From an uncultured Treponema sp. (lineage in GTDB: Bacteria; Spirochaetota; Spirochaetia; Treponematales; Treponemataceae): a stretch of DNA of 30,423 nucleotides. The notes beneath the pieces were generated by a model that was not told where the DNA came from, searched no databases, and saw only the letters and a list, made by a program, of their open reading frames with translations. Location of the stretch: the NCBI GenBank assembly GCA_937902125.1, contig CALDIB010000001.1:1-30423 (forward strand), in the 5' to 3' direction. The stretch's first letter is position 1. The number at the start of each line of letters is the position of its first letter. Positions 15,470-23,707 of the stretch are shown here, one piece after another. A program made the translations under genes and the position numbers.

Positions 15470-16189
15470 ATGAAAAAGATTTTTGCGTTTTCTTTCTTGA
15501 CGCTTTTTGCGTTTTGCATTTACGCCTACGACGCGGAAGTTTTGGCGCTTGACGGAAAAGCCATGGCTTCTTCCAACGGAAGTTCTTGGACGGCTCTTTC
15601 CGTAGGCTCAAAGATTGCTCAAGGCTCCATAATTCAAACAGCCTTCAAAAGCTCCCTTAAACTAAAACTAAAGGGCTCGCAAATTGACCTTGGCCCTATG
15701 ACCAGAATAAGCCTTGACGAGCTTTCCGAAGGCTCGGAAAGGGACAACGCCGTCCTTTCAATGAAAACAGGCAGCGTCACTTCAAACGTTAAAAAAATCG
15801 AAGACCGCCGAGTGGGCTTTACAATAAAAGGTCCGGCCGCAACCGCTAGCGTTCGCGGAACAATTTTCAGCGAGGCTTGCGGATACAACGGCGACACTGT
15901 TACGGCCATAGAAAGCCAAACGGCGGTTTGGCCGTCCCAAAACCAACAGAGCCAAAGCCTTGTGGCGGCGGGACAAGAAACAAGCGTAAACGCCTCCGCG
16001 GGAAAAACTTCCGCGCAGTCAAAAGCCGCCGCAAAGGCGGCCGACTTGGGAGCGGCTTCAGTCTCAATGGCCCAGGACGAGGCCGTGGGCGCCCTTGACG
16101 GAGCCGCGCCCCTTCCCAGCGGACCCGCCGGAGGACTTGGCGGAGGAACGGGCGCCATAGCCGTAGCGATAAGCCTTGAACTTGACTAA
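15470..16189 (+). CDS. Exported FecR-domain protein
   Basis: 239 residues. MKKIFAFSFLTLFAFCIYA is the signal peptide. Residues about 25-165 match the FecR fold: VLALDGKAMAS, VGSKIAQGSIIQTAFKSSLK, MKTGSVTSNV and PAATASVRGTIF are its typical blocks. In classical FecR proteins this domain follows a cytoplasmic anti-sigma segment and a membrane helix. Here the signal peptide leads straight into it, so the whole protein is exported and it is not an obvious sigma regulator. The tail is Ala/Gly/Pro-rich low complexity (LPSGPAGGLGGGTGA). A strong Shine-Dalgarno (AGGAGG) precedes the ATG, 10 bases after the barrel gene. It may bind a ligand or a partner in the periplasm or at the surface. Confidence 0.82.
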   Translation: MKKIFAFSFLTLFAFCIYAYDAEVLALDGKAMASSNGSSWTALSVGSKIAQGSIIQTAFKSSLKLKLKGSQIDLGPMTRISLDELSEGSERDNAVLSMKTGSVTSNVKKIEDRRVGFTIKGPAATASVRGTIFSEACGYNGDTVTAIESQTAVWPSQNQQSQSLVAAGQETSVNASAGKTSAQSKAAAKAADLGAASVSMAQDEAVGALDGAAPLPSGPAGGLGGGTGAIAVAISLELD

Positions 16190-16207
16190 AAAACTGGAGA
16201 GAAAAAA

Positions 16208-17938
16208 ATGAAAAAAAATTTATGCAAAATTTGCGCCGCGCTTTTGGCCTTTGCAAGCCTCGCGTTTTTTTCTTGCGCGCAGGGCCAGTTTTCTGACGGA
16301 GGAAGCATTTCTTTTGTCCTTCCTGACAGCGGAGAGATGAGTTCAATGAGCGCAAAAAGTCCAAGCCTTTCAAGGTCTGTCTACTCAAGCGGAGCTCTTG
16401 TTGGAAACGGAGACATAAGCGACTTTGTCGTCGTGGCAAGAAATTTTAGCCTAAAAAAAGAAGTCAGGCAGACTGTCTCTCCCGGCTCCTTGGTGACCAT
16501 AGACGACTTGGAGGCGGGAACTTGGGAAGTTGCCGTCATGGGACGGGATTCAAGCGGAGGAGTCCTCTTTTATGGATTTAAAAGCGGCATTGACGTCGTC
16601 TCCGGGCAAACCTCCGACGCGGCCCTGTCCATAAAAAGCGTGAGCGAGCCGTATTTGAGCCTTGAATTGGGCTCTCCCGCGGTCGGAGCCGCCGACAGAA
16701 GCGACGCGAGTTGCGCGCTTGTCGCTTTTTCTGACAGCCGCATGGCTAGGAGCGTCCAGGCCTTTTACGAAATGGATCTTAGTAATAATAATGACATCGA
16801 GCAGCCGCAAAACGACAATTCAAAAATCAACGTTCCCTTGCCTGACTTTTTGGAGCCGGGCCACGCCTACGCCGTGGACGTGACCTTGTATAGCTCAAGC
16901 GGCCGCGAATATTGGAAAAATAGTTTTTCCGCGTCCGTTCCTTCAGACGGCGGCGCCATTGGCGGAGAGTTGGCCTATTGCAGCGAGTATTTGGAAACTG
17001 AAGGCCAGCTTAACAGTACTGTCTTTGTTGACGACAACATTTCGGACGTGTTCGCCTACGCCGGAGTGACCTTTAAGTTTTATGCCGAAGGCGACACAAA
17101 CGGCCAAGACGTGTCCGTGGCCTTGAAAAAGCTAAGCCCCCTTTGCGGAAAAATTCCAATCATAGCAAGCTATCAGGGCCGCACATGGTGCATGACCCGT
17201 GAAATTTACCGCGAGCCTGACACGCCCGCTTTAAAAGCGAACGACATTTACGTTCCGCTAGGCCTTTCTGTCACAAGGGACGCGGCTTGGACTTATCCTT
17301 CAAGCGCCCCCATGCATTCCGTATTTAAAACAAACGTGAGCGAAGACGGAATCACGGTCTACGACATCTACGGCTTTTCAAAATACGCGGTCCTTCAAAA
17401 CCAGGTCCAAGACGATTGGAGCTACGAGATTGATTTTTCAACCATAGAAAGCCCAGACGCTCCTAATTCAGTAGTGAGCTACAACAACAACATGGGAGAA
17501 TGGTTCGGAGTCTCCGCCGGAATACAAACTTTTGTGGCCAAAAAAACTGTGAGTGCGGACATTGACAAATACAGCGCCGTAAAAAATCCGGAATCTGGAG
17601 ACGCGAGCGTTTCGCAGGCTTTTAGCGCGACTTGCGTTCCTTGGACGGTGAGCGCTCCAAGCGATATAGTTCAATCTAGCGAGTTTAACGTCACCCTAAA
17701 AAACTCGGCGCTTCAAAGGTCTGACTTGGATTCGATAACGGATGAGTCGCTGACTTTTGAAGTGGGCGAAGAAGACATTGCCGACGTTCAAATTCTTTCA
17801 AAAAGCGCGGGCGCCGTTGTCGTCCGATTTAAGGAAAGCGCGGTGTCAAGTTGGCAATCAGGCGAGCAAAAGGAAATAACAGCCAAGATTAATGGCAATG
17901 AAATTGGAAGTTTCAATGTTTATGTTAACCAGTTCTAA
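16208..17938 (+). CDS. Lipoprotein, unknown function
   Basis: 576 residues. The N-terminus MKKNLCKICAALLAFASLAF ends in FSC: the lipobox FFSC with Cys23 fits the relaxed spirochaetal lipoprotein consensus. The mature N-terminus, AQGQFSDGGSISFVLPDSG, and the region up to about 150 resemble a beta-sandwich of the kind that decorates surface lipoproteins (VTIDDLEAGTWEVAVMGRDS). An Asn/Asp/Gln-rich stretch lies near residue 195. The C-terminal 90 residues (EFNVTLKNSALQRSDLDSI, ending NEIGSFNVYVNQF) look like another beta domain. The ribosome-binding site GGAGAG lies before the ATG, 18 bases after the FecR gene. It is last in the operon, which a hairpin closes. A surface-exposed or outer-membrane-anchored role is inferred. 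No enzymatic motif is seen. Confidence 0.78.
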   Translation: MKKNLCKICAALLAFASLAFFSCAQGQFSDGGSISFVLPDSGEMSSMSAKSPSLSRSVYSSGALVGNGDISDFVVVARNFSLKKEVRQTVSPGSLVTIDDLEAGTWEVAVMGRDSSGGVLFYGFKSGIDVVSGQTSDAALSIKSVSEPYLSLELGSPAVGAADRSDASCALVAFSDSRMARSVQAFYEMDLSNNNDIEQPQNDNSKINVPLPDFLEPGHAYAVDVTLYSSSGREYWKNSFSASVPSDGGAIGGELAYCSEYLETEGQLNSTVFVDDNISDVFAYAGVTFKFYAEGDTNGQDVSVALKKLSPLCGKIPIIASYQGRTWCMTREIYREPDTPALKANDIYVPLGLSVTRDAAWTYPSSAPMHSVFKTNVSEDGITVYDIYGFSKYAVLQNQVQDDWSYEIDFSTIESPDAPNSVVSYNNNMGEWFGVSAGIQTFVAKKTVSADIDKYSAVKNPESGDASVSQAFSATCVPWTVSAPSDIVQSSEFNVTLKNSALQRSDLDSITDESLTFEVGEEDIADVQILSKSAGAVVVRFKESAVSSWQSGEQKEITAKINGNEIGSFNVYVNQF

Positions 17939-17965
17939 CCTTAACGCTTTGGCCGCTTAAACTAT

Positions 17966-17989
17966 GGCCGCGTCCTGTTGGACGCGGCC
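17966..17989. terminator. Perfect 10-bp hairpin between converging genes
   Basis: GGCCGCGTCC (17966-17975) and GGACGCGGCC (17980-17989) form a perfect 10-bp GC-rich stem with a TGTT loop. Neither side has a T run, so it is not a canonical intrinsic terminator, but its place between two converging stops suggests a transcription barrier. Confidence 0.55.
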
Positions 17990-17993
17990 GCAG

Positions 17994-19010
17994 TTAGGCT
18001 TCCGCAAATGCCGTCTCTGGAATCTGCAGGAGCGCGGCAATTTCTTCCGCGCCGTATTTTCCGTCGGCCAAAAGTTTTTTTGCCGCGTCCACGGCCTTTT
18101 GTCGCGCTCCCTCCGCGCGGCCTTGTTTTATTCCTTCCTGCAGTCCTTGCTTGTGTCCTTCTTGCAGTCCTTGCTTGTGTCCTTCCTGCAGTCCTTGCTT
18201 GTGTCCTTCTTGCAGTCCTTGCTTTATGCCCTCTTGCAAACCGCGCTCAAGGCCGCGCTTTTTCATGGCCGACATTTCGCTGTTGTAGTCGCGCCAAAAG
18301 GTGTCGATTGAATTTTGCCGGAACCAATTGGATTCCTCTTCGCTCATCCTTCCGATTATTGCCTTTGCTTCCATAATGCCTCTTTCGCTTTCAGCAAGCC
18401 GCTGAACATAGTCCGCCCTGCTTTCGTCGTCCGCATAAGAAAGATACAACCCCCATTTTTGAAGCGGAGTAAGACTTTCCACTGGGGTTCCGACAAGCTT
18501 CTTTATTGTTAGCAGATCCACATAGATGACGTTCATTCGTCCTGCCAAGGAATTTCCCCTTGCGTCTCGCATAGTATACCACGACATTTCGCTTTTGTCA
18601 CTTCTTTTGTAATGGAAATTCAACGCGGAAATTTGATAAACGTTCCGAGCGTTCCATTCATCGCCTTTCTTTGAATTATTGGTCAAAAGGCGGGCGGCTT
18701 GAATTTCGCTTCTGCCTGCGTAGTCGTACGCGCGGTCGCGGCCTTGAATTTCTATGTCAGCCTTTTCGCCGTCGTCAAATGTCGCCGCGACATCAAAATA
18801 CATCTGCCTTTGGCTTGGAGCGCTTGCGGCGGGCTCGTTGGCCGTTAGTTTAAGATCCTTGACCGCCCGGCCAAGAACGCTGGACAAAAAAGACATTAAG
18901 GCGATTTTTGACTCCTCCGTTTCTTGCGTGAAAATCGCCTTAAAATTCACGTCCAAGCGAGGATTTAAAATGGCCGTCGGCGACGGACGCTCGCTTTTTC
19001 TTTCGCTCAT
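17994..19010 (-). CDS. Rpn family PD-(D/E)XK nuclease / putative transposase-related protein
   Basis: 338 residues from the ATG at 19010, chosen because GGAGG lies 6 bases upstream; the frame extends further to 19049 without support. The N-terminal two-thirds match the Rpn/PDDEXK_2 family (recombination-promoting nucleases, often annotated as transposases). Family blocks are NPRLDVNFKAIF, the active-site-like YFDVAATFDDGEKADIEIQ with Asp73 and Glu87-x-Gln89, and later QISALNFHYKRSD. Family members cut DNA and several behave as phage-defence or recombination genes. The C-terminal part carries the octapeptide repeat LQEGHKQG and then an Ala/Lys-rich helix. No inverted repeats of an insertion sequence are seen. 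It is downstream of the amylosucrase gene in the same orientation. Confidence 0.85.
   Translation of the reverse strand: MSERKSERPSPTAILNPRLDVNFKAIFTQETEESKIALMSFLSSVLGRAVKDLKLTANEPAASAPSQRQMYFDVAATFDDGEKADIEIQGRDRAYDYAGRSEIQAARLLTNNSKKGDEWNARNVYQISALNFHYKRSDKSEMSWYTMRDARGNSLAGRMNVIYVDLLTIKKLVGTPVESLTPLQKWGLYLSYADDESRADYVQRLAESERGIMEAKAIIGRMSEEESNWFRQNSIDTFWRDYNSEMSAMKKRGLERGLQEGIKQGLQEGHKQGLQEGHKQGLQEGHKQGLQEGIKQGRAEGARQKAVDAAKKLLADGKYGAEEIAALLQIPETAFAEA
18121..18240 (-). repeat. In-frame 24-bp tandem repeat inside the Rpn gene
   Basis: Five 24-bp units starting at 18121, 18145, 18169, 18193 and 18217. The three central units are identical except for one C/T alternation (CCTGCAG versus CTTGCAG), and the outer two are degenerate. 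Each unit encodes eight residues, LQEGHKQG in the central copies and LQEGIKQG at one end, so changes in copy number keep the frame. Confidence 0.92.
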
Positions 19011-19136
19011 ATCGCTCCTCCATATAATTTTTACATATATAAGATACAAACGATTGAGCTTTTTTTTTGCTTTTTTGGAGAAAAATCAAAAATTTTTTTT
19101 GCAAAAAGGAAAAAGCCTAAAAGACGCAGGCCATTG

Positions 19137-20951
19137 TCATTCCTCTTTTAGCCACAAAAGCGCGTAAGGCTCCAAAACAAGGGGGTCTTTCGCGTCAAAC
19201 TCTTTTCCTGTAAGCAAGTCAACAAGGCGGCTTGATTTTGCCCAAATCTTAAAGCGCAAATGCCGCTCGCTGAAATTTGCCGCAATGTGGATTTTTTGGC
19301 TTCGGCAAAAGGCAAAGGTTTCCGGCTGTTGCTGCTCGTAAAAGTAAATTTCGCTTCCGGCAAAAAGGCTTTCTTTTGAGCGCGCCTTTATCATGGCCTT
19401 TATTTCTTGGCGGACGGCCTTTTGTTCCGGCAAAAGGGCCTTGGACCAATCCTTTTTTATCCTGTGAACCCAGCGGCTGTCGGCAGCCTTGCTGGGGTCG
19501 TTTTTGTAGGAATAGTCGTTGAGCATGGCCTCTTCGTCCCCGGCGTATAAAAGGGGAACGCCCGGCAGCGCGAACAAAAGGCCGTAAATCATTCTGATTC
19601 TGGCCGCGGCCATTTTCTTTAAAAGACTGTCGTTTTTTTCCAACGCCTCTTCCAAACCCGCAAGGCTCGCCATGCTTCCGCAAACGCGGCAGTCGCCTGT
19701 GGCCGGGTTTTCCTGAAAGGCTTCGCCCCGCGCGAAAGTTCCCTCAAAGCGGCCGGTGTAAAAGCGGTTTAAAAATTTTCTGTGCTCGTAGGGGTTGATT
19801 CCCAAAGACCAAGCGTCCTCGTCGCTAAAAGTCCAGCCTATGTCGTCATGGCAGCGAATGTAGTTGACCCAAGCGCAAGACTGGGGGATTGCCCAGCGCT
19901 TTCTTAGGCTCAAGGTCAAAAGCCGCGCGTCCCGGCTTGCAAGGCTTGACCAAAAAAGCGCCATCTGCAAGGGGTTGTAGCTAAGCTGGCACATGTCCCG
20001 GCCTATGTATTTTATAACTTGATCCGGGTGGACAATGGCCTCGCTTTTAAACGCAAGGCTGGGCGCGGCGATTTTTGCGGCAAGGCTGAAGGCTTTTATA
20101 AGAGTGTAGGCTTTGGGAAGGCTTTCGCAAACCGTGCCTTTTTCTTTCCACACAAAGGCCAAGGCGTCAAGGCGCAAGACTTCGATTCCTGCGTTGGCCA
20201 AAAAAAGCATTTCTTGAACCATGGCCAAAAAAACTTCCGGGTTGGAATAATTTAGGTCCCACTGAAAGGAATTGAATGTTGTCCAAACCCAGCCGCCGGC
20301 CTCTTTAAAGTAAGTGAAGCTTCCCCGTCTGACGCTGGGAAAAATTTCCCGCAAAGTTTTGTTCCATTCGTCGGCGTCTTTTTTGTCCTTGTAAATGTAG
20401 TAAAAGTCCCGGTATTTTGGGTCGCCCTTGCAGGCTTTTTTTGCCCATTCGTGCTCAAGGCTTGTGTGGTTGAACACAAAGTCGATGACGGTGTGGATTC
20501 CTTCTTTGCGGAAGGCGGCGGCAAGCGCCTTTAGGTCGCCCATGCTTCCAAGCCTTTTTTGAACTTCCCGGTAGGAAGAAACCGCGTAGCCGCCGTCGTT
20601 GTCGCCCTTTAGGGTTTTAAAAAGCGGCATAAGGTGGACGTAGTTGATTCCCATTTCCTTAAAATATTTTATCTTTGACGCAAGATTTTTTAGGTTGTCG
20701 GCGAACAAGTCCACATAAAGCATTGTTCCCACGGTCTTATTTGAAAGGAACCAAGGCTGGCCGTTTTTTTCTTGGGCCGCCAAACAACTTTGGTCCAGCT
20801 TTTTTAGGGCGGGGGAGCGCTCCTTGTCCGCGGACGCCAGTATTTTTTCCAGCCGCTCAAGAATAAGGTAAAAGTCCCAGCGGCTTCCATACAATTCAAA
20901 AAGCGCGGCGGTCAAGGCCGCCATGTTCTCTTGCAATTGCGTCTTATACAT
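19137..20951 (-). CDS. Amylosucrase (GH13 family, EC 2.4.1.4-like)
   Basis: The family makes alpha-1,4-glucan from sucrose, releasing fructose. 604 residues and no signal peptide, so it acts on sucrose in the cytoplasm. The GH13 barrel is clear: GGYAVSSYREV, VIDFVFNHTSLEHEWA, WVWTTFNSFQWDLNYSNPEV, LRLDALAFVWK with nucleophile Asp262, FKSEAIVHPDQV with acid/base Glu304, and IRCHDDIGWTF with Asp369. These match the amylosucrase subfamily rather than ordinary amylases; the offset to the catalytic residues of the Neisseria enzyme (D286, E328, D393) is a constant 24. A closely related sucrose hydrolase is the main alternative. TATAAT lies 7 bases before the ATG, so the mRNA is probably leaderless. 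No sucrose transporter is nearby. Confidence 0.9.
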   Translation of the reverse strand: MYKTQLQENMAALTAALFELYGSRWDFYLILERLEKILASADKERSPALKKLDQSCLAAQEKNGQPWFLSNKTVGTMLYVDLFADNLKNLASKIKYFKEMGINYVHLMPLFKTLKGDNDGGYAVSSYREVQKRLGSMGDLKALAAAFRKEGIHTVIDFVFNHTSLEHEWAKKACKGDPKYRDFYYIYKDKKDADEWNKTLREIFPSVRRGSFTYFKEAGGWVWTTFNSFQWDLNYSNPEVFLAMVQEMLFLANAGIEVLRLDALAFVWKEKGTVCESLPKAYTLIKAFSLAAKIAAPSLAFKSEAIVHPDQVIKYIGRDMCQLSYNPLQMALFWSSLASRDARLLTLSLRKRWAIPQSCAWVNYIRCHDDIGWTFSDEDAWSLGINPYEHRKFLNRFYTGRFEGTFARGEAFQENPATGDCRVCGSMASLAGLEEALEKNDSLLKKMAAARIRMIYGLLFALPGVPLLYAGDEEAMLNDYSYKNDPSKAADSRWVHRIKKDWSKALLPEQKAVRQEIKAMIKARSKESLFAGSEIYFYEQQQPETFAFCRSQKIHIAANFSERHLRFKIWAKSSRLVDLLTGKEFDAKDPLVLEPYALLWLKEE

Positions 20952-20958
20952 GGCTTGG

Positions 20959-20964
20959 ATTATA
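20959..20964 (-). promoter_or_regulatory. -10 box of the amylosucrase gene
   Basis: TATAAT on the minus strand ends 7 bases before the ATG at 20951, placing the transcript start on or beside the start codon. No consensus -35 is visible at the right distance. Confidence 0.4.
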
Positions 20965-21111
20965 GCGCGCTTTGTTGAATACTAGTTATGATAATAGTTT
21001 GACGAATATAAAAAAATTCACTTAAAGGCTTGCGAAAGGCAAGCGACGCGCGCTTTTGCCAAGCGGAAATTATTGACGTTTGCGCCTTCGGCTCGGGAGA
21101 AAAAAGCGCGC

Positions 21112-21140
21112 TTGATTATATGCCTTTCTTTTTGTATAAT
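21112..21140 (+). promoter_or_regulatory. Promoter of the acyl-CoA ligase gene
   Basis: TTGATT at 21112-21117, a 17-base spacer and TATAAT at 21135-21140, with a leader of about 27 bases that contains the ribosome-binding site GGGAGAGG. Confidence 0.7.
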
Positions 21141-21173
21141 TAAAGTTCACAATACGGGAGAGGACGCGCTTTA

Positions 21174-23162
21174 ATGGGCAAAATGACAAAGGTAAAAGAG
21201 ATTCTTCATCTTTCTCACAAGGAAGAGCTTCCCCAAAACTTGCCCCTGCTTTTAAAAAAGCGCGCCGCCGAATGCCCTTCCACAACCCTTCAAGCCTTTA
21301 AAAACGAACTTGGCAAATTTGAATTCCACGGATACCAGCTGGTCTACCGCCGCGTGTTAAACTTGGCTTCCGTCTTGCGGGAACTGGGCGTGGGGCGGGG
21401 CGACTTGGTTGGCCTCATAAGCGACAACCGGCGGGAATGGCTTTTGACCGACATGGCGCTTTTGTCCTTGGGCGCGGCGGACGTTCCCCGGGGCTGCGAT
21501 TCCATGGGAACAGAAATCCGCTTTATTTTGAGCTTCACAAACTGCCGCCTTTGCTTTTTTGAAAACGAGCGCCAGCTTAACAAGGTTTTGGAAAAAATCG
21601 AGGAAGTTCCAGACCTCAAGGACGCGATTTTGTTCGACACTCCCGGAGAGCTTACCATGGAGCGGGCGGCCATGGCCGGCCTTCGCGTCCATAAATTCAT
21701 AGACCTTGAGGACATGGCAAAAAGGGCCGACGACCAAAAGCGGGCGCAAGTGGAAGAGGAAATGGAAAAGACCCAAGGCTCGGATGTGGCCACAGTCATT
21801 TTCACTTCGGGAACCACAGGAACGCCCAAAGGCGTAATGCTCACCCATGACAACATCATCGCCCAGTGCGAGGTAATAAAAGACGTTTTGGTCACCGCCC
21901 GGGAAGGCGACTTGTGGCTTTCCGTTCTTCCAATATGGCACATAATGGAACGGGCCTACATGTATTGCATTATGGCGCTGAAAAGCGGCGTGGCCTACTC
22001 AAAGCCGGCCATCAGCATAATGACCCAAGACATACAGGAAGTGAATCCCCAATGGATTGTGGGCGTGCCCCGACTTTGGGACGCTTTTGTTCAAAGCTGC
22101 TACCGTTCCATAAAAAAGAGGGGAGGCTTCCCCCAGGCGCTCTTCAACTTTTCAATGGCCGTGGGCCTTTCTTGGGGTTGGGCCTACCAGCGCTTTATGG
22201 GCCAAGTTGTCCGCTATTCAAAAAGGGCGCGCTTCCTTGACCACATAAAGGGCTTTGTTCCCCTTATACTTTTGTCGCCGCCGCAACTTTTGTGTTTTTT
22301 GATTTGCTTCAAGCGCTTTAAAAAGATTTTGGGAAAGCGGATAGTGGGCGTCATTTCCGGCGGCGGCTCCTTGCAGCGGGACACAGGCTCTTTCTTTTAT
22401 TCAATACGGGTTCCCCTTTTGGACTGCTACGGCATGACAGAAACCGCGCCCTTCTTGGCCTTGGGAAATCCCCGCCATCCAAGAAGCGGCTGCATCGGAA
22501 AAGTTTTTCCCAGCGCGGAAGTCAAAGTTGTGGCGCAAAAAGACGGAGTTCCTTTAAGCGGAACGCCCCTCAAGCCCGGCAAAAAAGGAATTCTTTTTGC
22601 CCGAGGCCGCCAAGTCATGAAGGGCTACTACCGCAGGCCCGACCTTACCCAAAAGGCCATTGACAAGGACGGCTGGATAAACACCGGCGACTTTGCCATT
22701 CTTTCTTCCCGCAACGAAGTGACCATTACAGGCCGCGCCAAGGACACAATCGTTCTGCTTGGCGGAGAGAACATAGAGCCGCAAGTCGTTGAAAGCGCCA
22801 TTTGCCGCTCAAGGTTCATCGAGTCCGCGGTTGTGGTGGGGCAGGACAAAAAATACATCGCGGCTCTCATCGTTCCATACAAGGACGCGATTCTTTCTTA
22901 CGCGGCCGAAAACCGCATTTACTACGACAGCTATGAAAGCCTTTTGACGGCCAGCGAAATATACAATTTGATTCGCGGAGAGATAGACAATCTTGTTGAC
23001 GACAAGAACGGCTTTAGAACTTGCGAGCGGGTGGCGCGCTTTGTTCTTTTAAGCGAAAGCTTTAAGATTGGAAAAGAAATCAACGGAAAGCAAATAGTCA
23101 TGCGGCACAAGATAGAAAAAATCTACGCCAAGGAAATCCGCTCCCTTTTTTACAAAAGCTAA
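21174..23162 (+). CDS. Long-chain fatty-acid--CoA ligase (AMP-forming)
   Basis: It activates a fatty acid with ATP to an acyl-adenylate and then to acyl-CoA. 662 residues, the length of long-chain members. ANL-superfamily motifs are complete: TSGTTGTPKGVMLTH at 211-225, YGMTET near 419, GWINTGDFA, GRAKDTIVLLGGENIEP, and a C-terminal RHKIEKIY. An internal hydrophobic stretch (HIKGFVPLILLSPPQLLCFL) may contact the membrane, as in related treponemal and FACL-type enzymes. It probably activates host fatty acids for phospholipid synthesis; plsC in this window would use acyl chains downstream. Its end overlaps the converging rsmD by 4 bases. The ATG at 21174 is nearest the ribosome-binding site; an ATG at 21183 is possible. 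Confidence 0.92.
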   Translation: MGKMTKVKEILHLSHKEELPQNLPLLLKKRAAECPSTTLQAFKNELGKFEFHGYQLVYRRVLNLASVLRELGVGRGDLVGLISDNRREWLLTDMALLSLGAADVPRGCDSMGTEIRFILSFTNCRLCFFENERQLNKVLEKIEEVPDLKDAILFDTPGELTMERAAMAGLRVHKFIDLEDMAKRADDQKRAQVEEEMEKTQGSDVATVIFTSGTTGTPKGVMLTHDNIIAQCEVIKDVLVTAREGDLWLSVLPIWHIMERAYMYCIMALKSGVAYSKPAISIMTQDIQEVNPQWIVGVPRLWDAFVQSCYRSIKKRGGFPQALFNFSMAVGLSWGWAYQRFMGQVVRYSKRARFLDHIKGFVPLILLSPPQLLCFLICFKRFKKILGKRIVGVISGGGSLQRDTGSFFYSIRVPLLDCYGMTETAPFLALGNPRHPRSGCIGKVFPSAEVKVVAQKDGVPLSGTPLKPGKKGILFARGRQVMKGYYRRPDLTQKAIDKDGWINTGDFAILSSRNEVTITGRAKDTIVLLGGENIEPQVVESAICRSRFIESAVVVGQDKKYIAALIVPYKDAILSYAAENRIYYDSYESLLTASEIYNLIRGEIDNLVDDKNGFRTCERVARFVLLSESFKIGKEINGKQIVMRHKIEKIYAKEIRSLFYKS

Positions 23163-23707
23163 AAGTTTTCCGCTTTGTAAAAGTCAACTATGCTGCGGCC
23201 GTAAACCCGCTTGTCGCATCGCTTAAGATTTTCTATTTCGTCGGGCATAAAATGCTCTTCCGGCCTGTGAACCATTATAAGGCCGCCGGGCAAAAGCAAG
23301 TCCCGCTTTGCGGCTTCCGCGATAAGCTCTTGGTGAAATTTGTAAGGGAAGGGCGGATCAAAAAAAATGTAGTCATACTTGTTCTTGCATCTTTTTACAA
23401 AAAGTTCCACCGCCATAAAATGACATTTGATTTTCACGCCCATTTCTTTTTCTGTTATGGAAACGTTGTCCAAAACAGTTTTGATTTTAAGCCTGTCCTT
23501 TTCGCAAAGTTCCACTCTTTCAGCGCCTCGGGAAACCGCTTCTATGGCGATTGTTCCCGAACCGCTAAAAAGGTCAAGCCAGCTTTTTCCGCTCAAGTCG
23601 CCTAAAATTGCAAAGACGCTTTCCCGCATTTTGTCCATGGCCGGACGGATTATTCCGTCTGGGCATTTTATGACTCTTCCCTTTAGTTGGCCGCCAGTTA
23701 TCCGCAT
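23159..23707 (-). CDS. rsmD: 16S rRNA (guanine966-N2)-methyltransferase RsmD
   Basis: It methylates G966 of 16S rRNA in the small-subunit assembly pathway, using S-adenosylmethionine. 182 residues, the usual length. The family start MRITGGQLKGRVIKCPDG is present. The SAM-binding motif LDLFSGSGTIAIEA is at 44-57, and the catalytic FFDPPF at 115-120 is the N2-guanine (DPPF) motif. The start codon overlaps the upstream ankyrin stop by one base (TGATG), so the genes are co-translated. It converges with the acyl-CoA ligase, with stops overlapping by 4 bases. Confidence 0.95.
   Translation of the reverse strand: MRITGGQLKGRVIKCPDGIIRPAMDKMRESVFAILGDLSGKSWLDLFSGSGTIAIEAVSRGAERVELCEKDRLKIKTVLDNVSITEKEMGVKIKCHFMAVELFVKRCKNKYDYIFFDPPFPYKFHQELIAEAAKRDLLLPGGLIMVHRPEEHFMPDEIENLKRCDKRVYGRSIVDFYKAENF

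Noticed and set aside
15634..16158. 174-codon minus-strand frame opposite the FecR gene
   Set aside because: Pro/Ala-rich shadow of the Ala/Gly-rich tail; no start signal or family.
17994..19010. Insertion sequence carrying the Rpn-type gene
   Set aside because: No terminal inverted repeats or target duplication seen around it; Rpn genes are often labelled transposase without being IS elements.
21028..21044. Hairpin GCTTGC/GCAAGC before the acyl-CoA ligase gene as a riboswitch or attachment site
   Set aside because: Only six pairs, upstream of the predicted promoter, with no other conserved structure visible.
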